Notes: a model not told the origin generated them from the sequence alone. Shown: positions 10,492 through 19,744, numbered from the stretch's first letter. The stretch: DNA of 64,000 bases from Pseudomonas putida (GCF_004357765.1 NZ_SMTE01000001.1:1-64000), one strand, 5' to 3'. Numbers and translations are program-made.

Positions 10492-11262
10492 TCACTGGGC
10501 CAACCAGCCGCCGTCGACGTTCCAGGCGGCGCCGCGAACCTGGCTGCCAGCCTCGCTGCACAAGAATAGTACCAGCTCGCCCAGGTGTTCAGGTGTGACG
10601 AATGCCTGGGAGGGTTGTTTCTCGGCCAGCAGTTCGTGCTGCGCCTGCAAAGGGTCACCCCCTTTGGCAGCACGCTCGTCGATCTGCTTCTGCACCAGTG
10701 GGGTCAGGACCCAGCCGGGGCAGATGGCGTTGCAGGTGACGTTGCTGGTGGCGGTTTCCAGCCCCACGACCTTGGTCAGCCCGACGACGCCATGCTTGGC
10801 CGCCACGTAAGCCGCCTTGCCGGTCGAACCGACCAGGCCATGCACCGAAGCGATGTTGATGATCCGTCCCCAGTTGCGTGCACGCATCCCCGGCAGCGCC
10901 AGGCGGGTGCCATGGAAAACCGCGGAGAGGTTCAGTGCGATGATCTTGTCCCAGGCCTCGACCGGGAACTGCTCGACGGGGGCGACGTGCTGCACGCCGG
11001 CGTTGTTGACCAGGATGTCGAGTCCGCCGAACTCGCGTTCGGCCAGCGCGAACAGGGCCTCGATCTGCGAGACATCCGCCAGGTCCGCGGGATGATGCAC
11101 GACATTCACGCCATGCTGGCGGATGCGCGCCAGGGCCTCGGCCGGGTCGCCAAAGCCGTTTAGCAGGATATTCGCCCCGGCCTGGGCCAATACCTGGGCG
11201 ATACCCAGGCCGATACCGCTGGTAGAGCCGGTCACGAGTGCAGTCTTGCCTTTGAGGGTCAT
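10492..11262 (-). CDS. hbdH: 3-Hydroxybutyrate dehydrogenase (SDR family)
   Basis: An NAD-dependent short-chain dehydrogenase oxidising D-3-hydroxybutyrate to acetoacetate. 256 residues with the nucleotide motif TGSTSGIG (11-18), NNAG near 87, the catalytic Ser in NIASVHG, and YVAAK near 155-159. The C-terminal VDGGWLAQ and the internal KAAYVAAKHGVVGLTKV are typical of bacterial 3-hydroxybutyrate dehydrogenases. AAGGAG lies upstream. It forms a likely catabolic unit with the acetoacetyl-CoA synthetase downstream, with ecotin in between. Confidence 0.92.
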   Translation of the reverse strand: MTLKGKTALVTGSTSGIGLGIAQVLAQAGANILLNGFGDPAEALARIRQHGVNVVHHPADLADVSQIEALFALAEREFGGLDILVNNAGVQHVAPVEQFPVEAWDKIIALNLSAVFHGTRLALPGMRARNWGRIINIASVHGLVGSTGKAAYVAAKHGVVGLTKVVGLETATSNVTCNAICPGWVLTPLVQKQIDERAAKGGDPLQAQHELLAEKQPSQAFVTPEHLGELVLFLCSEAGSQVRGAAWNVDGGWLAQ

Positions 11263-11325
11263 GGGTCGCTCCTTGTTCGATGTCGCTAGTGTAGAAGCTG
11301 TTTGCGACCTCGCCTGCGAGCCGGG

Positions 11326-12342
11326 CTAGCGGCGTGGGTCGAAGGCTTCGCGTAGGGCGTCGCCGATGAACACCAGCAGGGAGAGGATCAGCGCCAGGGC
11401 GAAGAAGGCAGTGAAGCCCAGCCAGGGGGCTTCCAGGTGCTGTTTGCCCTGGGTCACCAATTCGCCCAGCGAGGCGCTGCCGGCCGGCATGCCGAAGCCG
11501 AGAAAGTCCAGTGCGGTGAGCGTGGTGATGGCGCCGGTGAGCATGAACGGGACCAGGGTCAGCGTGGCGTTCAGCGCATTGGGCAGGATATGCCGCAGCA
11601 TCACCTGGCTGTCGGGCAGGCCAAGGGCACGCGCGGCCTTGACGTATTCCAGGTTGCGCCCACGCAGGAACTCAGCGCGCACCACGTCCACCAGGCTCAG
11701 CCAGGAGAACAGCGCCATGATGCCCAGTAACCACCAGAAATCCGGCTCGACGAAGCCGCTGAGGATGATCAGCAGGTACAGCACCGGCAGCCCTGACCAG
11801 ACCTCCAACAGGCGTTGCCCGAGCAGGTCGACCCAGCCGCCGTGGTACCCCTGCAAGGCTCCGGCAGCCACGCCGATCAGCACGCTGACGAAGGTCAGGG
11901 CGAAGGCGAACAGCAATGATACGCGGGTGCCGTATAGTACCCTGGCCAGTACGTCCCGGCCTTGGTCATCCGTGCCCAGCCAGTTGCTGGCGCTCGGCGG
12001 ACTGGGGGTCGGTACCTGCAGGTCGTAGTTGGGTGTGTCCGCACTGAAGGGAATGGGCGCGAAGAGCATCCAGCCACCTTGGCCTTCGATCAGCTGGCGC
12101 ACATAGGCGCTGCGGTAGTCCGGTTGGAAGGGTAACTGCCCACCGAAGGTCTGTTCGTCGTAGCGTTTGAGCGCCGGAACGTACAGCTCGCCTTTGTAGC
12201 CCAGCAGCAGCGGTTTGTCGTTGGCCACCAGCTCGGCCCCGAGGCTCAGCAGCAGCAATCCGGCGAAAAGCCACAGTGAGACCCAGCCCAGGCGGTTACG
12301 CCGGAAGCGCTGCAGGCGTCGTCGGGAGATCGGTGAGAGCAT
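11326..12342 (-). CDS. yejE: Peptide ABC transporter permease, YejE-type
   Basis: An inner-membrane permease of a Yej (oligopeptide / microcin C) importer, 338 residues. One membrane segment near residues 20-40 is followed by a long periplasmic loop that includes the WLGTDDQGRDVLARVLYGTR signature of DppC/YejE proteins. Five further segments and the ATPase-contact EAA-like loop (EYVKAARALGLPDSQVMLRHILPNA) follow. The start overlaps the yejB stop by ATGA. No ATPase gene (yejF) follows; the next gene on this strand is hbdH. Confidence 0.9.
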   Translation of the reverse strand: MLSPISRRRLQRFRRNRLGWVSLWLFAGLLLLSLGAELVANDKPLLLGYKGELYVPALKRYDEQTFGGQLPFQPDYRSAYVRQLIEGQGGWMLFAPIPFSADTPNYDLQVPTPSPPSASNWLGTDDQGRDVLARVLYGTRVSLLFAFALTFVSVLIGVAAGALQGYHGGWVDLLGQRLLEVWSGLPVLYLLIILSGFVEPDFWWLLGIMALFSWLSLVDVVRAEFLRGRNLEYVKAARALGLPDSQVMLRHILPNALNATLTLVPFMLTGAITTLTALDFLGFGMPAGSASLGELVTQGKQHLEAPWLGFTAFFALALILSLLVFIGDALREAFDPRR

Positions 12343-13400
12343 CAGTGCGCCCTCGCGTCGAAGTCGATGCGTGGATCGAGCACGGTGTAGGAAAGATCGC
12401 CGATCAGGCGGATCAGCAGACCGGCCAGGGTGAAGATGAACAGCGTACCGAACACCACCGGGTAGTCGCGCGATACCGCCGCCTCGTAACTCATGCGCCC
12501 CAGGCCATCGAGCGAGAAGATCACCTCGATCAGCAACGAGCCTGCGAAAAATACCGTGATCAGCGCCTGGGGCAGCCCGGCCAACACCAGCAGCATGGCG
12601 TTGCGCAGCACATGACTGTACAACACGCGTCGCTCGCTCAGGCCCTTGGCCCGGGCGGTAACCACGTATTGGCGGGAGATCTCGTCGAGGAAGGCGTTCT
12701 TGGTCAGCAGCGTCAAAGTGGCGAAGCCGCCGATCACCAAGGCGCCGACCGGCAGCACCAGGTGCCAGAAGTAGTCGGCGACCTTGCCCAGCAGGCTTAA
12801 CTGGTCGAAATCGTCAGATACCAGGCCGCGCACCGGAAACCAGTTCAGCGATGTACCGCCGGCGAACAGCACGATCAGCAACAGGGCGAACAGGAACGAG
12901 GGCAGCGCGTAGCCGACCACGATCAACGCGCTGCTCCAGGCATCGAAGCGGCTACCATGGCGCACCGCCTTGCGGATACCCAACGGTATCGACACCAGGT
13001 AGGTGATCAGCGTGGCCCAGAAGCCCAGCGACAGGGTCACCGGCAACTTGTCGAGGATCAGGTCGGTGACCTTGGCGCCACGGAAGAAACTCTGGCCGAA
13101 GTCCAGCCGGGCATACTGCCCGAGCATCAGCCACAACCGTTCAGGCGCGCTCTTGTCGAAACCGTACTGGCGTTTGATAGACTCCATCAGCTTGGGGTCC
13201 AACCCGCGGGTCGCCCGCGACTGCCCGTGTACGGCTTCGAGACGTGCGCCCGGTGCACCGCCGCCGATGCCCTGCAAGCGGGCAACCGCCTGCTCGACGG
13301 GACCGCCGGGTGCGGCCTGGACGATGACGAAATTGACCAGCAGAATGGCCAGCAGGGTCGGGATGATCAATAGCAGGCGACGCAGGATGTACGCGGTCAT
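12342..13400 (-). CDS. yejB: Peptide ABC transporter permease, YejB-type
   Basis: Partner permease of the Yej-type importer, 352 residues. An N-terminal membrane segment ([20 protein letters not shown]) is followed by a periplasmic loop and five membrane helices. The EAA-like loop reads [25 protein letters not shown]. Start 13400 is chosen because it overlaps the stop of the upstream binding-protein gene (ATGA) and begins the family-typical membrane helix; the frame to 13463 adds unrelated residues. Confidence 0.92.
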   Translation of the reverse strand: MTAYILRRLLLIIPTLLAILLVNFVIVQAAPGGPVEQAVARLQGIGGGAPGARLEAVHGQSRATRGLDPKLMESIKRQYGFDKSAPERLWLMLGQYARLDFGQSFFRGAKVTDLILDKLPVTLSLGFWATLITYLVSIPLGIRKAVRHGSRFDAWSSALIVVGYALPSFLFALLLIVLFAGGTSLNWFPVRGLVSDDFDQLSLLGKVADYFWHLVLPVGALVIGGFATLTLLTKNAFLDEISRQYVVTARAKGLSERRVLYSHVLRNAMLLVLAGLPQALITVFFAGSLLIEVIFSLDGLGRMSYEAAVSRDYPVVFGTLFIFTLAGLLIRLIGDLSYTVLDPRIDFDARAH

Positions 13401-15247
13401 GGCGAGCCCTTGAGACGTTCGTGCATCTGTTCGCGGGTCAATGCCTCGGGGCTGATTTCCCACCAGCTGTCCAAGCCTTCGTCATAGCTCGGCTGGACCT
13501 TGGGCAGGCCGAAGCGGTTCCACCACACGGTCGAAGTGCCCGGCGGGTAATAGTTGGGAATCCAGTAGTAGTTCCACTGCAGCACGCGGTCCAGGGCATG
13601 GGCGTGGCGCAGCATGTCGGCTTGGCTGTCGGCGCGCACCAGGCCGTCGATCAGGCTGTCCACCGCCGGGTCCTTGAGCACCATGAAGTTGTTCGAGCCG
13701 GGGTCGTTGGCCGCCGCGGAACCAAAGTAGTTGTACAGCTCGGCCCCGGGTGACAGCGTGGCCGGGTAGCCGGTGACGATCATGTCGTAGTCGCGCGCCA
13801 TCAGCCGGTTGACGTACTGCGCCGAATCGACGTTGCGGATCTCCAGGGTGACGCCGATCTGCGCCAGGTTGCGCTTCCACGGCAGCAGCAGGCGCTCCAT
13901 GCCGGATTGGCCATTGAGGAAGGTGAACGCCAGAGGCTCGCCCGCCGCGTTCACCAGACGATCGCCTTGTGGCCGCCAGCCGGCCTGTTGCAGCAGCGCC
14001 AGCGCTTGCAACTGCTGGGCGCGGATGATGCCTGAGCCATCGGTGACTGGCGCCTTGAACACCTGGCTGAAGACCTCGTCGGGGACCTTGCCGCGTAGCG
14101 GCTCCAGCAGCGCGAGCTCGGCCGCGTCGGGCAACGCGCGGGCTGCCAGCGGGGTATTGGAGAACAGGCTTTGCTGGCGGATGTACAGGTTGCGCATCAT
14201 CTGCCGGTTGCTCCACTCGAAATCCCAGAGCATGGCCAGCGCCTGGCGAACCCGCCGATCCTTGAACTGCGGTCGGTCCAGGTTGAACACGAAACCTTGG
14301 GCTGGCTGCGGCTTGGCGGGCGCCAGGTGAGCACGGCGCAGGCGGCCATCATCCAGCTGCGCGCCGTTGTAGCCCAGGGTGTAGGCAGTGGCGGAAAATT
14401 CGCGGTTGTAGTCGTAGCCCCCGCCCTTGAGCACCTGGCGGGCGACCTCGGTGTCGCCGAAGTACTCGATGCGCAGGCGTTCGAAGTTGTAGCGACCGCG
14501 ATTGACTGGTAGATCCTTTGCCCACCATTGCGGATCACGCACGAAGGTGATGCTCCGGCCGTTGTCGATCCGGCCGATGCGGTAGGGGCCGCTGCCGACG
14601 GGCTTGTCGAAACCGGCGCCATTGGCGAAGTCGCGGTCTTGCCAGTCATGCTCGGGCAGTACCGGCAGGGTGGCCAGGTCAAGGGCCAGGGTGCGACCGT
14701 GGGGTTGCCTGAAGTCGAAGCGTATCTGCCGCGGGCCTTCCACGGTCACCTTGAGGACATCGGCGAATTGGGTCCGGTACCTGAGGCTGCCCTGGCTCAT
14801 CAGGCGCTCATAAGTGAAGCGCACATCCTCGGCCCGCACCGGCGTGCCGTCGGCGAAGGTGGCGCGCGGATCGAGCTCGAAGCGTAGCCAGGCATCGTCG
14901 GGGCCCCGCTCCATGCGCCGGGCGATCAGCCCGTAGACGGTATAAGGCTCGTCGAACGAGCGTACGGCCAGTGGGGCATACAGCCAGCCATCGACTTCAC
15001 TGACGCCGATCCCTTTGTCGATGTAGGGCAGGATGTGGTCGAACTGACCGATCTCCAGCGCCGAGCGGCGCAGACTGCCGCCCTTGGGGGCGTTGGGATT
15101 GACGTAATCGAAATGATGGAAACGTTCGGCGTAGCGGGGCGCTTCGCCGTAGACGGTGAGGGCATGGCTAGGGGCGGCCTGCGCGATGATGCTCATGCAC
15201 AAGCCGACCCCCCCGAAAACCCACGCCCTGATAGCGGACGTCAGCAA
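13397..15247 (-). CDS. yejA: Periplasmic solute-binding protein of Yej-type ABC transporter
   Basis: Binds oligopeptide-like ligands in the periplasm and delivers them to YejB/YejE. 616 residues with a signal peptide (to about residue 24) and the SBP family 5 fold. Signposts are [16 protein letters not shown] near 45-60, [17 protein letters not shown], and [10 protein letters not shown] near 220. The start is TTG at 15247; the next Met (residue 18) would cut the signal peptide. A weak AGGA lies 12 bases upstream. It follows the parvulin gene by 10 bases on the same strand, so all four genes 11326-15539 may be one transcript. Confidence 0.88.
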   Translation of the reverse strand: MLTSAIRAWVFGGVGLCMSIIAQAAPSHALTVYGEAPRYAERFHHFDYVNPNAPKGGSLRRSALEIGQFDHILPYIDKGIGVSEVDGWLYAPLAVRSFDEPYTVYGLIARRMERGPDDAWLRFELDPRATFADGTPVRAEDVRFTYERLMSQGSLRYRTQFADVLKVTVEGPRQIRFDFRQPHGRTLALDLATLPVLPEHDWQDRDFANGAGFDKPVGSGPYRIGRIDNGRSITFVRDPQWWAKDLPVNRGRYNFERLRIEYFGDTEVARQVLKGGGYDYNREFSATAYTLGYNGAQLDDGRLRRAHLAPAKPQPAQGFVFNLDRPQFKDRRVRQALAMLWDFEWSNRQMMRNLYIRQQSLFSNTPLAARALPDAAELALLEPLRGKVPDEVFSQVFKAPVTDGSGIIRAQQLQALALLQQAGWRPQGDRLVNAAGEPLAFTFLNGQSGMERLLLPWKRNLAQIGVTLEIRNVDSAQYVNRLMARDYDMIVTGYPATLSPGAELYNYFGSAAANDPGSNNFMVLKDPAVDSLIDGLVRADSQADMLRHAHALDRVLQWNYYWIPNYYPPGTSTVWWNRFGLPKVQPSYDEGLDSWWEISPEALTREQMHERLKGSP

Positions 15248-15257
15248 CGGTCGTGAC

Positions 15258-15539
15258 TTAGTCCTGACGGCTGGTCACTTCCAGCAGGTGGTAGCCGAAC
15301 TGGGTCTTGACCGGGCCCTGCACGGTGTTGACCGGCGCACTGAAGACCACGGTGTCGAACTCCTTGACCATCTGGCCCGGGCCGAACGAACCCAGGTCAC
15401 CGCCCTGGCGGCTGGACGGGCAGGTGGAGTTTTCTTTGGCGACTTGTGCGAAGTCGGCACCGGCCTCGATCTCGGCCTTGAGTTCGTTGCACTTGTCTTC
15501 GGTGGCAACGAGGATGTGACGGGCGGTTGCGCGTGCCAT
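15258..15539 (-). CDS. ppiC: Peptidyl-prolyl cis-trans isomerase, single-domain parvulin
   Basis: A 93-residue cytoplasmic parvulin with ARHILVATE at the start, FAQVAKENSTCPSSRQGGDLG in the middle and GPVKTQFGYHLLEV at the end. Length and motifs match E. coli PpiC closely. It is the second parvulin in the window; the two share the STCPS..GGDLG core but have diverged elsewhere. It lies directly upstream of yejA and downstream of the DAHP synthase gene on the same strand. Confidence 0.92.
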   Translation of the reverse strand: MARATARHILVATEDKCNELKAEIEAGADFAQVAKENSTCPSSRQGGDLGSFGPGQMVKEFDTVVFSAPVNTVQGPVKTQFGYHLLEVTSRQD

Positions 15540-15572
15540 GGGGTACTACTCCTTGGGTTGAAAGGGTCAAGC

Positions 15573-16658
15573 CTAGCGCACTTGCGCGCCCGCTGTCTCC
15601 AGCCTGGAGGCTGCGCCGCGCAACAAGGCTTCGGTGGACGCCCAGCCCAGGCAGCCATCGGTCACCGAAACGCCGTATTTGAGCGGGCCTTTGCCCAGTG
15701 TCTGGCAACCGTCGAACAGGTGACCTTCGAGCATCACCCCGACGATCGAACGGTCACCGGCCAGGCGCTGACCGAGCACGTCCTCGAACACCGCAGGTTG
15801 GCGCGCAGGGTCCTTGCCGCTGTTGGCGTGGCTGCAATCGACCATGATCCGCGCATCCAGCCCGGCCTTGGCCAGGCCCTGGCGTGCCTGGGCGATGCTC
15901 GCTGCATCGTAGTTGGGGCCTGTGTGGCCGCCGCGCAGTACCAGATGGGTATCGGGGTTGCCCAGCGTCTCGATGATCGCCGGGTGGCCTTGGGCATCCA
16001 TGCCGAAATGCCGGTGGGGGTGGGCAGCGCTGCGCATGGCATCGCAGGCAATGCCGACGCCGCCGTCGGTGCCGTTCTTGAAGCCGACCGGCAGCTCCAG
16101 GCCGCTGACCATCTCGCGGTGGACCTGCGATTCGGTGGTGCGGGCACCGATCGCCGCCCAGCCCAGCAGGTCGTCGAAGTATCCCGCTGCCATCGGTTGC
16201 AGCAGCTCGGTCGCCACCGGCAAGCCACGCTCGATCATGTTGAGCATGAGCCCCCGCGACAGCGTCAGGCCCGCGTGCATGTCGTCGCTGCCGTCCAGGT
16301 GCGGGTCATAGGCCAGGCCTTTCCAGCCCACTGTGGTGCGTGGCTTCTCGACATAGGCGCGCATCACCAGCAGCAGTTGGTCGTCGAGTTCACGGCTGAG
16401 CGCGGCCAGGCGGTCGGCGTATTCGAGGGCTGAGCGCGGGTCGTGCAGAGAACAGGGGCCAACCACCACAAGCAGGCGCGGGTCGCGGCCTTCGAGGATC
16501 GCGCGGATGGCCAGGCGCTGCGTTTGCACTTGCTGGGCGAGCTCGTTGGAAAGCGGCATCTGCTGTTTGAGCAGGTGTGGGCTGGGCAGACGCTGGCTGA
16601 CGGTGGTATTGGCAGCTTGCGCTGGGGTCAGGGGCACGGCGAGGTTGGAAGCTTGCAT
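15573..16658 (-). CDS. aroF: 3-Deoxy-7-phosphoheptulonate (DAHP) synthase, class I
   Basis: First enzyme of aromatic amino-acid synthesis: phosphoenolpyruvate plus erythrose 4-phosphate gives DAHP. 361 residues with the class I-alpha landmarks VVVGPCSLHDP near 68-78, MRAYVEKPRTTVGWKG near 100, GFKNGTDG near 190, LRGG near 243 and VDCSHANSGK near 275. Whether it is the AroF, G or H type (which amino acid inhibits it) cannot be read safely. The upstream leader with Phe, Tyr and Trp codons and a terminator hairpin (16897-17118) suggests control by transcription attenuation. Confidence 0.92.
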   Translation of the reverse strand: MQASNLAVPLTPAQAANTTVSQRLPSPHLLKQQMPLSNELAQQVQTQRLAIRAILEGRDPRLLVVVGPCSLHDPRSALEYADRLAALSRELDDQLLLVMRAYVEKPRTTVGWKGLAYDPHLDGSDDMHAGLTLSRGLMLNMIERGLPVATELLQPMAAGYFDDLLGWAAIGARTTESQVHREMVSGLELPVGFKNGTDGGVGIACDAMRSAAHPHRHFGMDAQGHPAIIETLGNPDTHLVLRGGHTGPNYDAASIAQARQGLAKAGLDARIMVDCSHANSGKDPARQPAVFEDVLGQRLAGDRSIVGVMLEGHLFDGCQTLGKGPLKYGVSVTDGCLGWASTEALLRGAASRLETAGAQVR

Positions 16659-16709
16659 GGCGTTTGGATTCCCTGGGCGGACGGCGGGTTCGGTCCCGCT
16701 CGGTCGGCC

Positions 16710-16859
16710 CTATCGAGGTGTTCGACTGATCGTTGATTGCGTGTTGTCTGCAGCATTGCCACCGGAGACGGACCGATCGGAGGCGGCAGGCTGGCCCGAG
16801 CGGGATTGGCTAAATCGCCAGGCGAAGGTGCTTGCGTAGTAATAGGTGGCGTAGTTCAT
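16710..16859 (-). CDS. Tyr-rich small ORF between attenuator and DAHP synthase (49 aa)
   Basis: Starts MNYATYYYASTFAWRF: five Tyr, two Phe and one Trp in the first 16 residues, then a polar Ser/Arg-rich tail to a TAG 51 bases before the DAHP synthase start. GAGGA lies at good spacing upstream of the ATG. The aromatic codons at the N-terminus are what one expects of a leader peptide read by the ribosome as a sensor. It lies downstream of the terminator hairpin, so it is translated only when transcription reads through. It could alternatively be a small regulatory protein or couple translation to the next gene. Confidence 0.6.
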   Translation of the reverse strand: MNYATYYYASTFAWRFSQSRSGQPAASDRSVSGGNAADNTQSTISRTPR

Positions 16860-16896
16860 GAATCTGTCCTCGGTGAGAATCGGTGTTTGTGAAGGC

Positions 16897-16936
16897 CTGG
16901 AAAAGCAAAACCCCCGGTCGGGGAGCCGACCGGGGG
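16897..16936 (-). terminator. Intrinsic terminator / attenuator hairpin upstream of DAHP synthase
   Basis: Read on the minus strand: an 11-base perfect stem CCCCCGGTCGG / CCGACCGGGGG (16911-16936) with a 4-base loop, followed by TTTTGCTTTT. It lies 62 bases after the stop of the aromatic leader peptide and before the DAHP synthase gene, the classical place for an attenuator. A smaller hairpin (GGCGCCG / CGGCGCC) lies between the leader stop and this stem. A later CCGACCG (16701-16707, minus strand) repeats part of the stem and could compete for pairing. Confidence 0.8.
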
Positions 16937-16998
16937 TTTGAGTATTCTCATGTTCGGCGGCCCCTCGAAGGTGGGCGCCGTGTGGGTATCAGCGGCGC

Positions 16999-17118
16999 CT
17001 AGTGGCTAAACCAATACCCAAAATAAAAGCTCACGGGAGCCTTACGACCGGCAACGGCCAGCACGCGGCGCTGCGGGCGACCGGTGTGGTTGGCAGAGTT
17101 GCAGGTGAGGTTCGACAT
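16999..17118 (-). CDS. Aromatic amino-acid leader peptide (39 aa) of DAHP synthase
   Basis: A short ORF with GGAG at correct spacing. It is basic in the middle (GRPQRRVLAVAGRK) and ends SFYFGYWFSH, that is three Phe, two Tyr and one Trp within eight codons just before the stop. This is the design of attenuation leaders: scarcity of charged tRNA stalls the ribosome on these codons and changes folding of the RNA downstream, where a terminator hairpin follows. The mixed aromatics suggest it senses Phe, Tyr and Trp together. Function is inferred from design and position only. Confidence 0.75.
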   Translation of the reverse strand: MSNLTCNSANHTGRPQRRVLAVAGRKAPVSFYFGYWFSH

Positions 17119-17209
17119 GTTGCTCTCCAGTGAATGGGCCTGAGCTTACTGCAGGCAGCCCAGGCTGTTCAATGGTTAAATCCTATCGGCGTGATTATCT
17201 GCAGCGTTT

Positions 17210-18361
17210 TCACAACGGATAGTGCTTGAGTTCCCGGGCAATCAGCATGCGCTGGATCTCGCTCGAGCCTTCGTAGATCTGGGTGATGCGTGCATCGCGG
17301 TAATAGCGCTCGACCGGGTAATCCTCCAGGTAGCCATAACCGCCATGCACCTGGATCGCCATCGAGCACACCCGCTCGGCCATTTCCGAGGCGAACAGTT
17401 TGGCCTGCGACGCTTCGGACAGACACGCCTTGCCTGCGCTGCGCAGGCGCGCCGCATGCAAGATCAACAGGCGTGCGGCGTTGACCTGGACCTGCATGTC
17501 GGCCAGCAAGTTGGCGACGCTCTGATGCTCGTTGATGGGTTTGCCGAACTGGATACGGTCACGCGAGTAGGCCAGTGCCGCTTCGAATGCCGCCCGGGCG
17601 ATGCCCAGCGCCTGGGCGGCGATACCGATGCGCCCGCCTTCGAGGTTGGACAGGGCGATGGCCAGGCCCTTGCCGCGCTCACCGAGGAGGTTGGCTGCGG
17701 GAATGCGGCAGTCATCGAGGGTCACCGCGCAGGTGTCGGAAGCGCGGATGCCCATCTTGTGTTCGCTGCGGTCAACCTTGAAACCTGGGTTGTCGGTCGG
17801 CACCAGGAAGGCCGAAAGTCCCTTCTTGCCCAGCTCCGGGTCGGTCACCGCGAAGACGATGGCCAAGCCCGCCCGGCGTGCGTTGCTGACGAATTGCTTG
17901 GCCCCATTGATCACCCAATGGCCATCGACCAATTCGGCGCGGGTGCGCAGGTTGTGGGCTTCGGAGCCGGCCTGGGGCTCGGTCAGGCAAAAACAGCCGA
18001 TCACCTCGCCGCTGGCCAGGCGGGGCAGCCAGGCTTCTTGCTGCTCGGGGCTGCCGTAGGCCAACAGGGGGCCGCAGCCTACCGAGTTGTGGATGCTCAT
18101 CATTGCTCCAGTGGCGCCGCAGCCGGCGGAGATTTCCTCGACCGCCAGGGCATAGGCGACATAGTCGGTGTAGCTGCCGCCGAAGTCTTCCGGCACCACC
18201 ATGCCCAGCAGGCCCAGTTCGCCCATCTTGCGCACCACGCCGTCATCGATCCAGCCGGCCTTTTCCCAGGCCTGGGCATGGGGGGCGATCTCGCCACGGG
18301 CGAAGTCCCGGGCCATGTCGCGGATCATGATCTGCTCTTCGCTCAGTTCCAGGTCTTGCAT
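17210..18361 (-). CDS. Acyl-CoA dehydrogenase
   Basis: An FAD enzyme that introduces the alpha-beta double bond into an acyl-CoA. 383 residues in the usual three-part fold: helical N-domain, beta-domain with [15 protein letters not shown] (about 120-135), and C-domain with [20 protein letters not shown]. The catalytic base is Glu364 in the [10 protein letters not shown] motif, the position used by short- and medium-chain enzymes. The neighbour upstream is a 3-hydroxyisobutyryl-CoA hydrolase, so isobutyryl-CoA (valine breakdown) is a likely substrate, by inference. Confidence 0.9.
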   Translation of the reverse strand: MQDLELSEEQIMIRDMARDFARGEIAPHAQAWEKAGWIDDGVVRKMGELGLLGMVVPEDFGGSYTDYVAYALAVEEISAGCGATGAMMSIHNSVGCGPLLAYGSPEQQEAWLPRLASGEVIGCFCLTEPQAGSEAHNLRTRAELVDGHWVINGAKQFVSNARRAGLAIVFAVTDPELGKKGLSAFLVPTDNPGFKVDRSEHKMGIRASDTCAVTLDDCRIPAANLLGERGKGLAIALSNLEGGRIGIAAQALGIARAAFEAALAYSRDRIQFGKPINEHQSVANLLADMQVQVNAARLLILHAARLRSAGKACLSEASQAKLFASEMAERVCSMAIQVHGGYGYLEDYPVERYYRDARITQIYEGSSEIQRMLIARELKHYPL

Positions 18362-18376
18362 CTGTGTACTCCCGGC

Positions 18377-19447
18377 TCACAGGCCTTCGAAGAATTGGTC
18401 CACCCGATGGCGGTCCAGGCCAGCCAGGGTTGGCGGGTTCCAGCGGGGTTGCTTGTCCTTGTCGACGATCAGTGCGCGCACGCCTTCGATGATGTCGCCG
18501 TGCTGGAACCACTGGCGGTCCAGGTGCAGCTCCATGGCGAAACAGGCTTCGAGGGGCTGGTGGCGGCCGCGACGAAGCATTTCCAGGGTTACCGCCATGG
18601 CCAGCGGCGAGCGGCTTTCCAGCAAGTCGGCAGTGGCCAGGGCCCAGGCATGGCTGTCGCCGACGGTCACGGTGCGTAGTTGCTCGACGATCGAAGGCAC
18701 GTCGGGCAGGGCGAAGAAGTGATCGATGACTGGACGCAGCGCCTCCAGGGGCGCATTGGGCAAGGTCTGCGAACCCAGACGAGCCAGTAGTTGCTGCAGG
18801 GCTTTGAGCGGATGATCGCCCAGCTCCAGGCGCTCCAGACCCTGGTCGAAGGCGGTGAGCTTGTCGCTTGGCAGGTACCAGTCGGCCAGTCCGCAGTACA
18901 GGGCATCGGCTGCCTGGATCTGACTACCGCTGACCCCAAGGTAGGTGCCCAATTCACCGGGGATACGCGAGAGGAAATAGCTGCCGCCGACATCCGGGAA
19001 ATAGCCGATACCGACCTCCGGCATGGCCAGGCGGCTGCGCTCGGTGACGATACGCAGGTCGCAGCCCTGGGCCAGGCCCATGCCGCCGCCCAGGGTGAAG
19101 CCGTCCATCAGCACCAGCACCGGCTTGCGGTAGTGGTGGATGCACAGGTCGAGGGCGTACTCTTCGACGAAAAAGGTCTCGTGCAGGCTGTCGCCGGCCT
19201 TGAAGCTGTCGTGCAGCGAGCGGATATCGCCGCCGGCGCAGAAGCCTTTGGGGCCTTCGCCACGCAGGACCACGGCGCGTACCTGCGGGTCCACGGCCCA
19301 TTGGTCCAGGTACTGGCGCAAGCTGCGAACCATGTCTAGCGTCAAGGCGTTGAGGCCGGAGGGACGGTTGAGCGTGAGGTGGCCAATCTGGTTACGTACC
19401 TCGGCCAGTACATGATCCGTTGCCGAGATGTGAGCGTGCGCGGTCAT
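18377..19447 (-). CDS. 3-Hydroxyisobutyryl-CoA hydrolase (enoyl-CoA hydratase family)
   Basis: Crotonase-fold protein of 356 residues. It is longer than enoyl-CoA hydratases, with the extended C-terminal region of 3-hydroxyisobutyryl-CoA hydrolases. The oxyanion-hole segments GFCAGGDIRSL and MDGFTLGGGMGLA are present. The hydrolase-type catalytic pair falls in MPEVGIGYFPDVGGSYFLS (near residues 140-160). It would release 3-hydroxyisobutyrate in valine breakdown. It is followed by the acyl-CoA dehydrogenase 15 bases on, a likely two-gene operon. Confidence 0.87.
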   Translation of the reverse strand: MTAHAHISATDHVLAEVRNQIGHLTLNRPSGLNALTLDMVRSLRQYLDQWAVDPQVRAVVLRGEGPKGFCAGGDIRSLHDSFKAGDSLHETFFVEEYALDLCIHHYRKPVLVLMDGFTLGGGMGLAQGCDLRIVTERSRLAMPEVGIGYFPDVGGSYFLSRIPGELGTYLGVSGSQIQAADALYCGLADWYLPSDKLTAFDQGLERLELGDHPLKALQQLLARLGSQTLPNAPLEALRPVIDHFFALPDVPSIVEQLRTVTVGDSHAWALATADLLESRSPLAMAVTLEMLRRGRHQPLEACFAMELHLDRQWFQHGDIIEGVRALIVDKDKQPRWNPPTLAGLDRHRVDQFFEGL

Positions 19448-19544
19448 CGCGTTCTCCCTGCTTTTTTATTGGTTTTCCACGTAACGTCTGAGGTGCGCTG
19501 GAGGATGTTGGGATCCTGGCATGCGTAATTACCTGGCACAATGG

Positions 19545-19575
19545 ATAAAAGTGCAGGGGCATCGTGCATTTTTAT
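19545..19575. promoter_or_regulatory. Dyad ATAAAAGTGCA-N9-TGCATTTTTAT upstream of mdc operon, candidate MdcR site
   Basis: An interrupted palindrome matching at 10 of 11 positions per arm, 170 bases upstream of mdcA. It lies in the only sizeable gap (19448-19744) between the divergent catabolic pair and the operon. LysR-type regulators such as MdcR bind dyads of this kind. A -10-like TATAGC follows at about 19616, with no good -35, as is common for LysR-activated promoters. Binding by MdcR is inference. Confidence 0.45.
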
Positions 19576-19744
19576 CTCCTGCTGACAATAGCAAGTTTCT
19601 GCAGTGGTCCCTATGTATAGCGATGGAGAAGCGCCGCAACCGGATCCTTTACCCTGAGCGTAACGAACCGCCGTCCACCTTGATTGATCCCCCATCGGCA
19701 GCGGCCTAAGGTGCGTCCACGACAGCGAAACCGTGGAGTCACCA

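Noticed and set aside
17222-18679. 485-codon plus-strand open frame opposite the acyl-CoA dehydrogenase
   Set aside because: Shadow of the minus-strand gene; composition rich in His, Gln and Ala with no recognisable fold.
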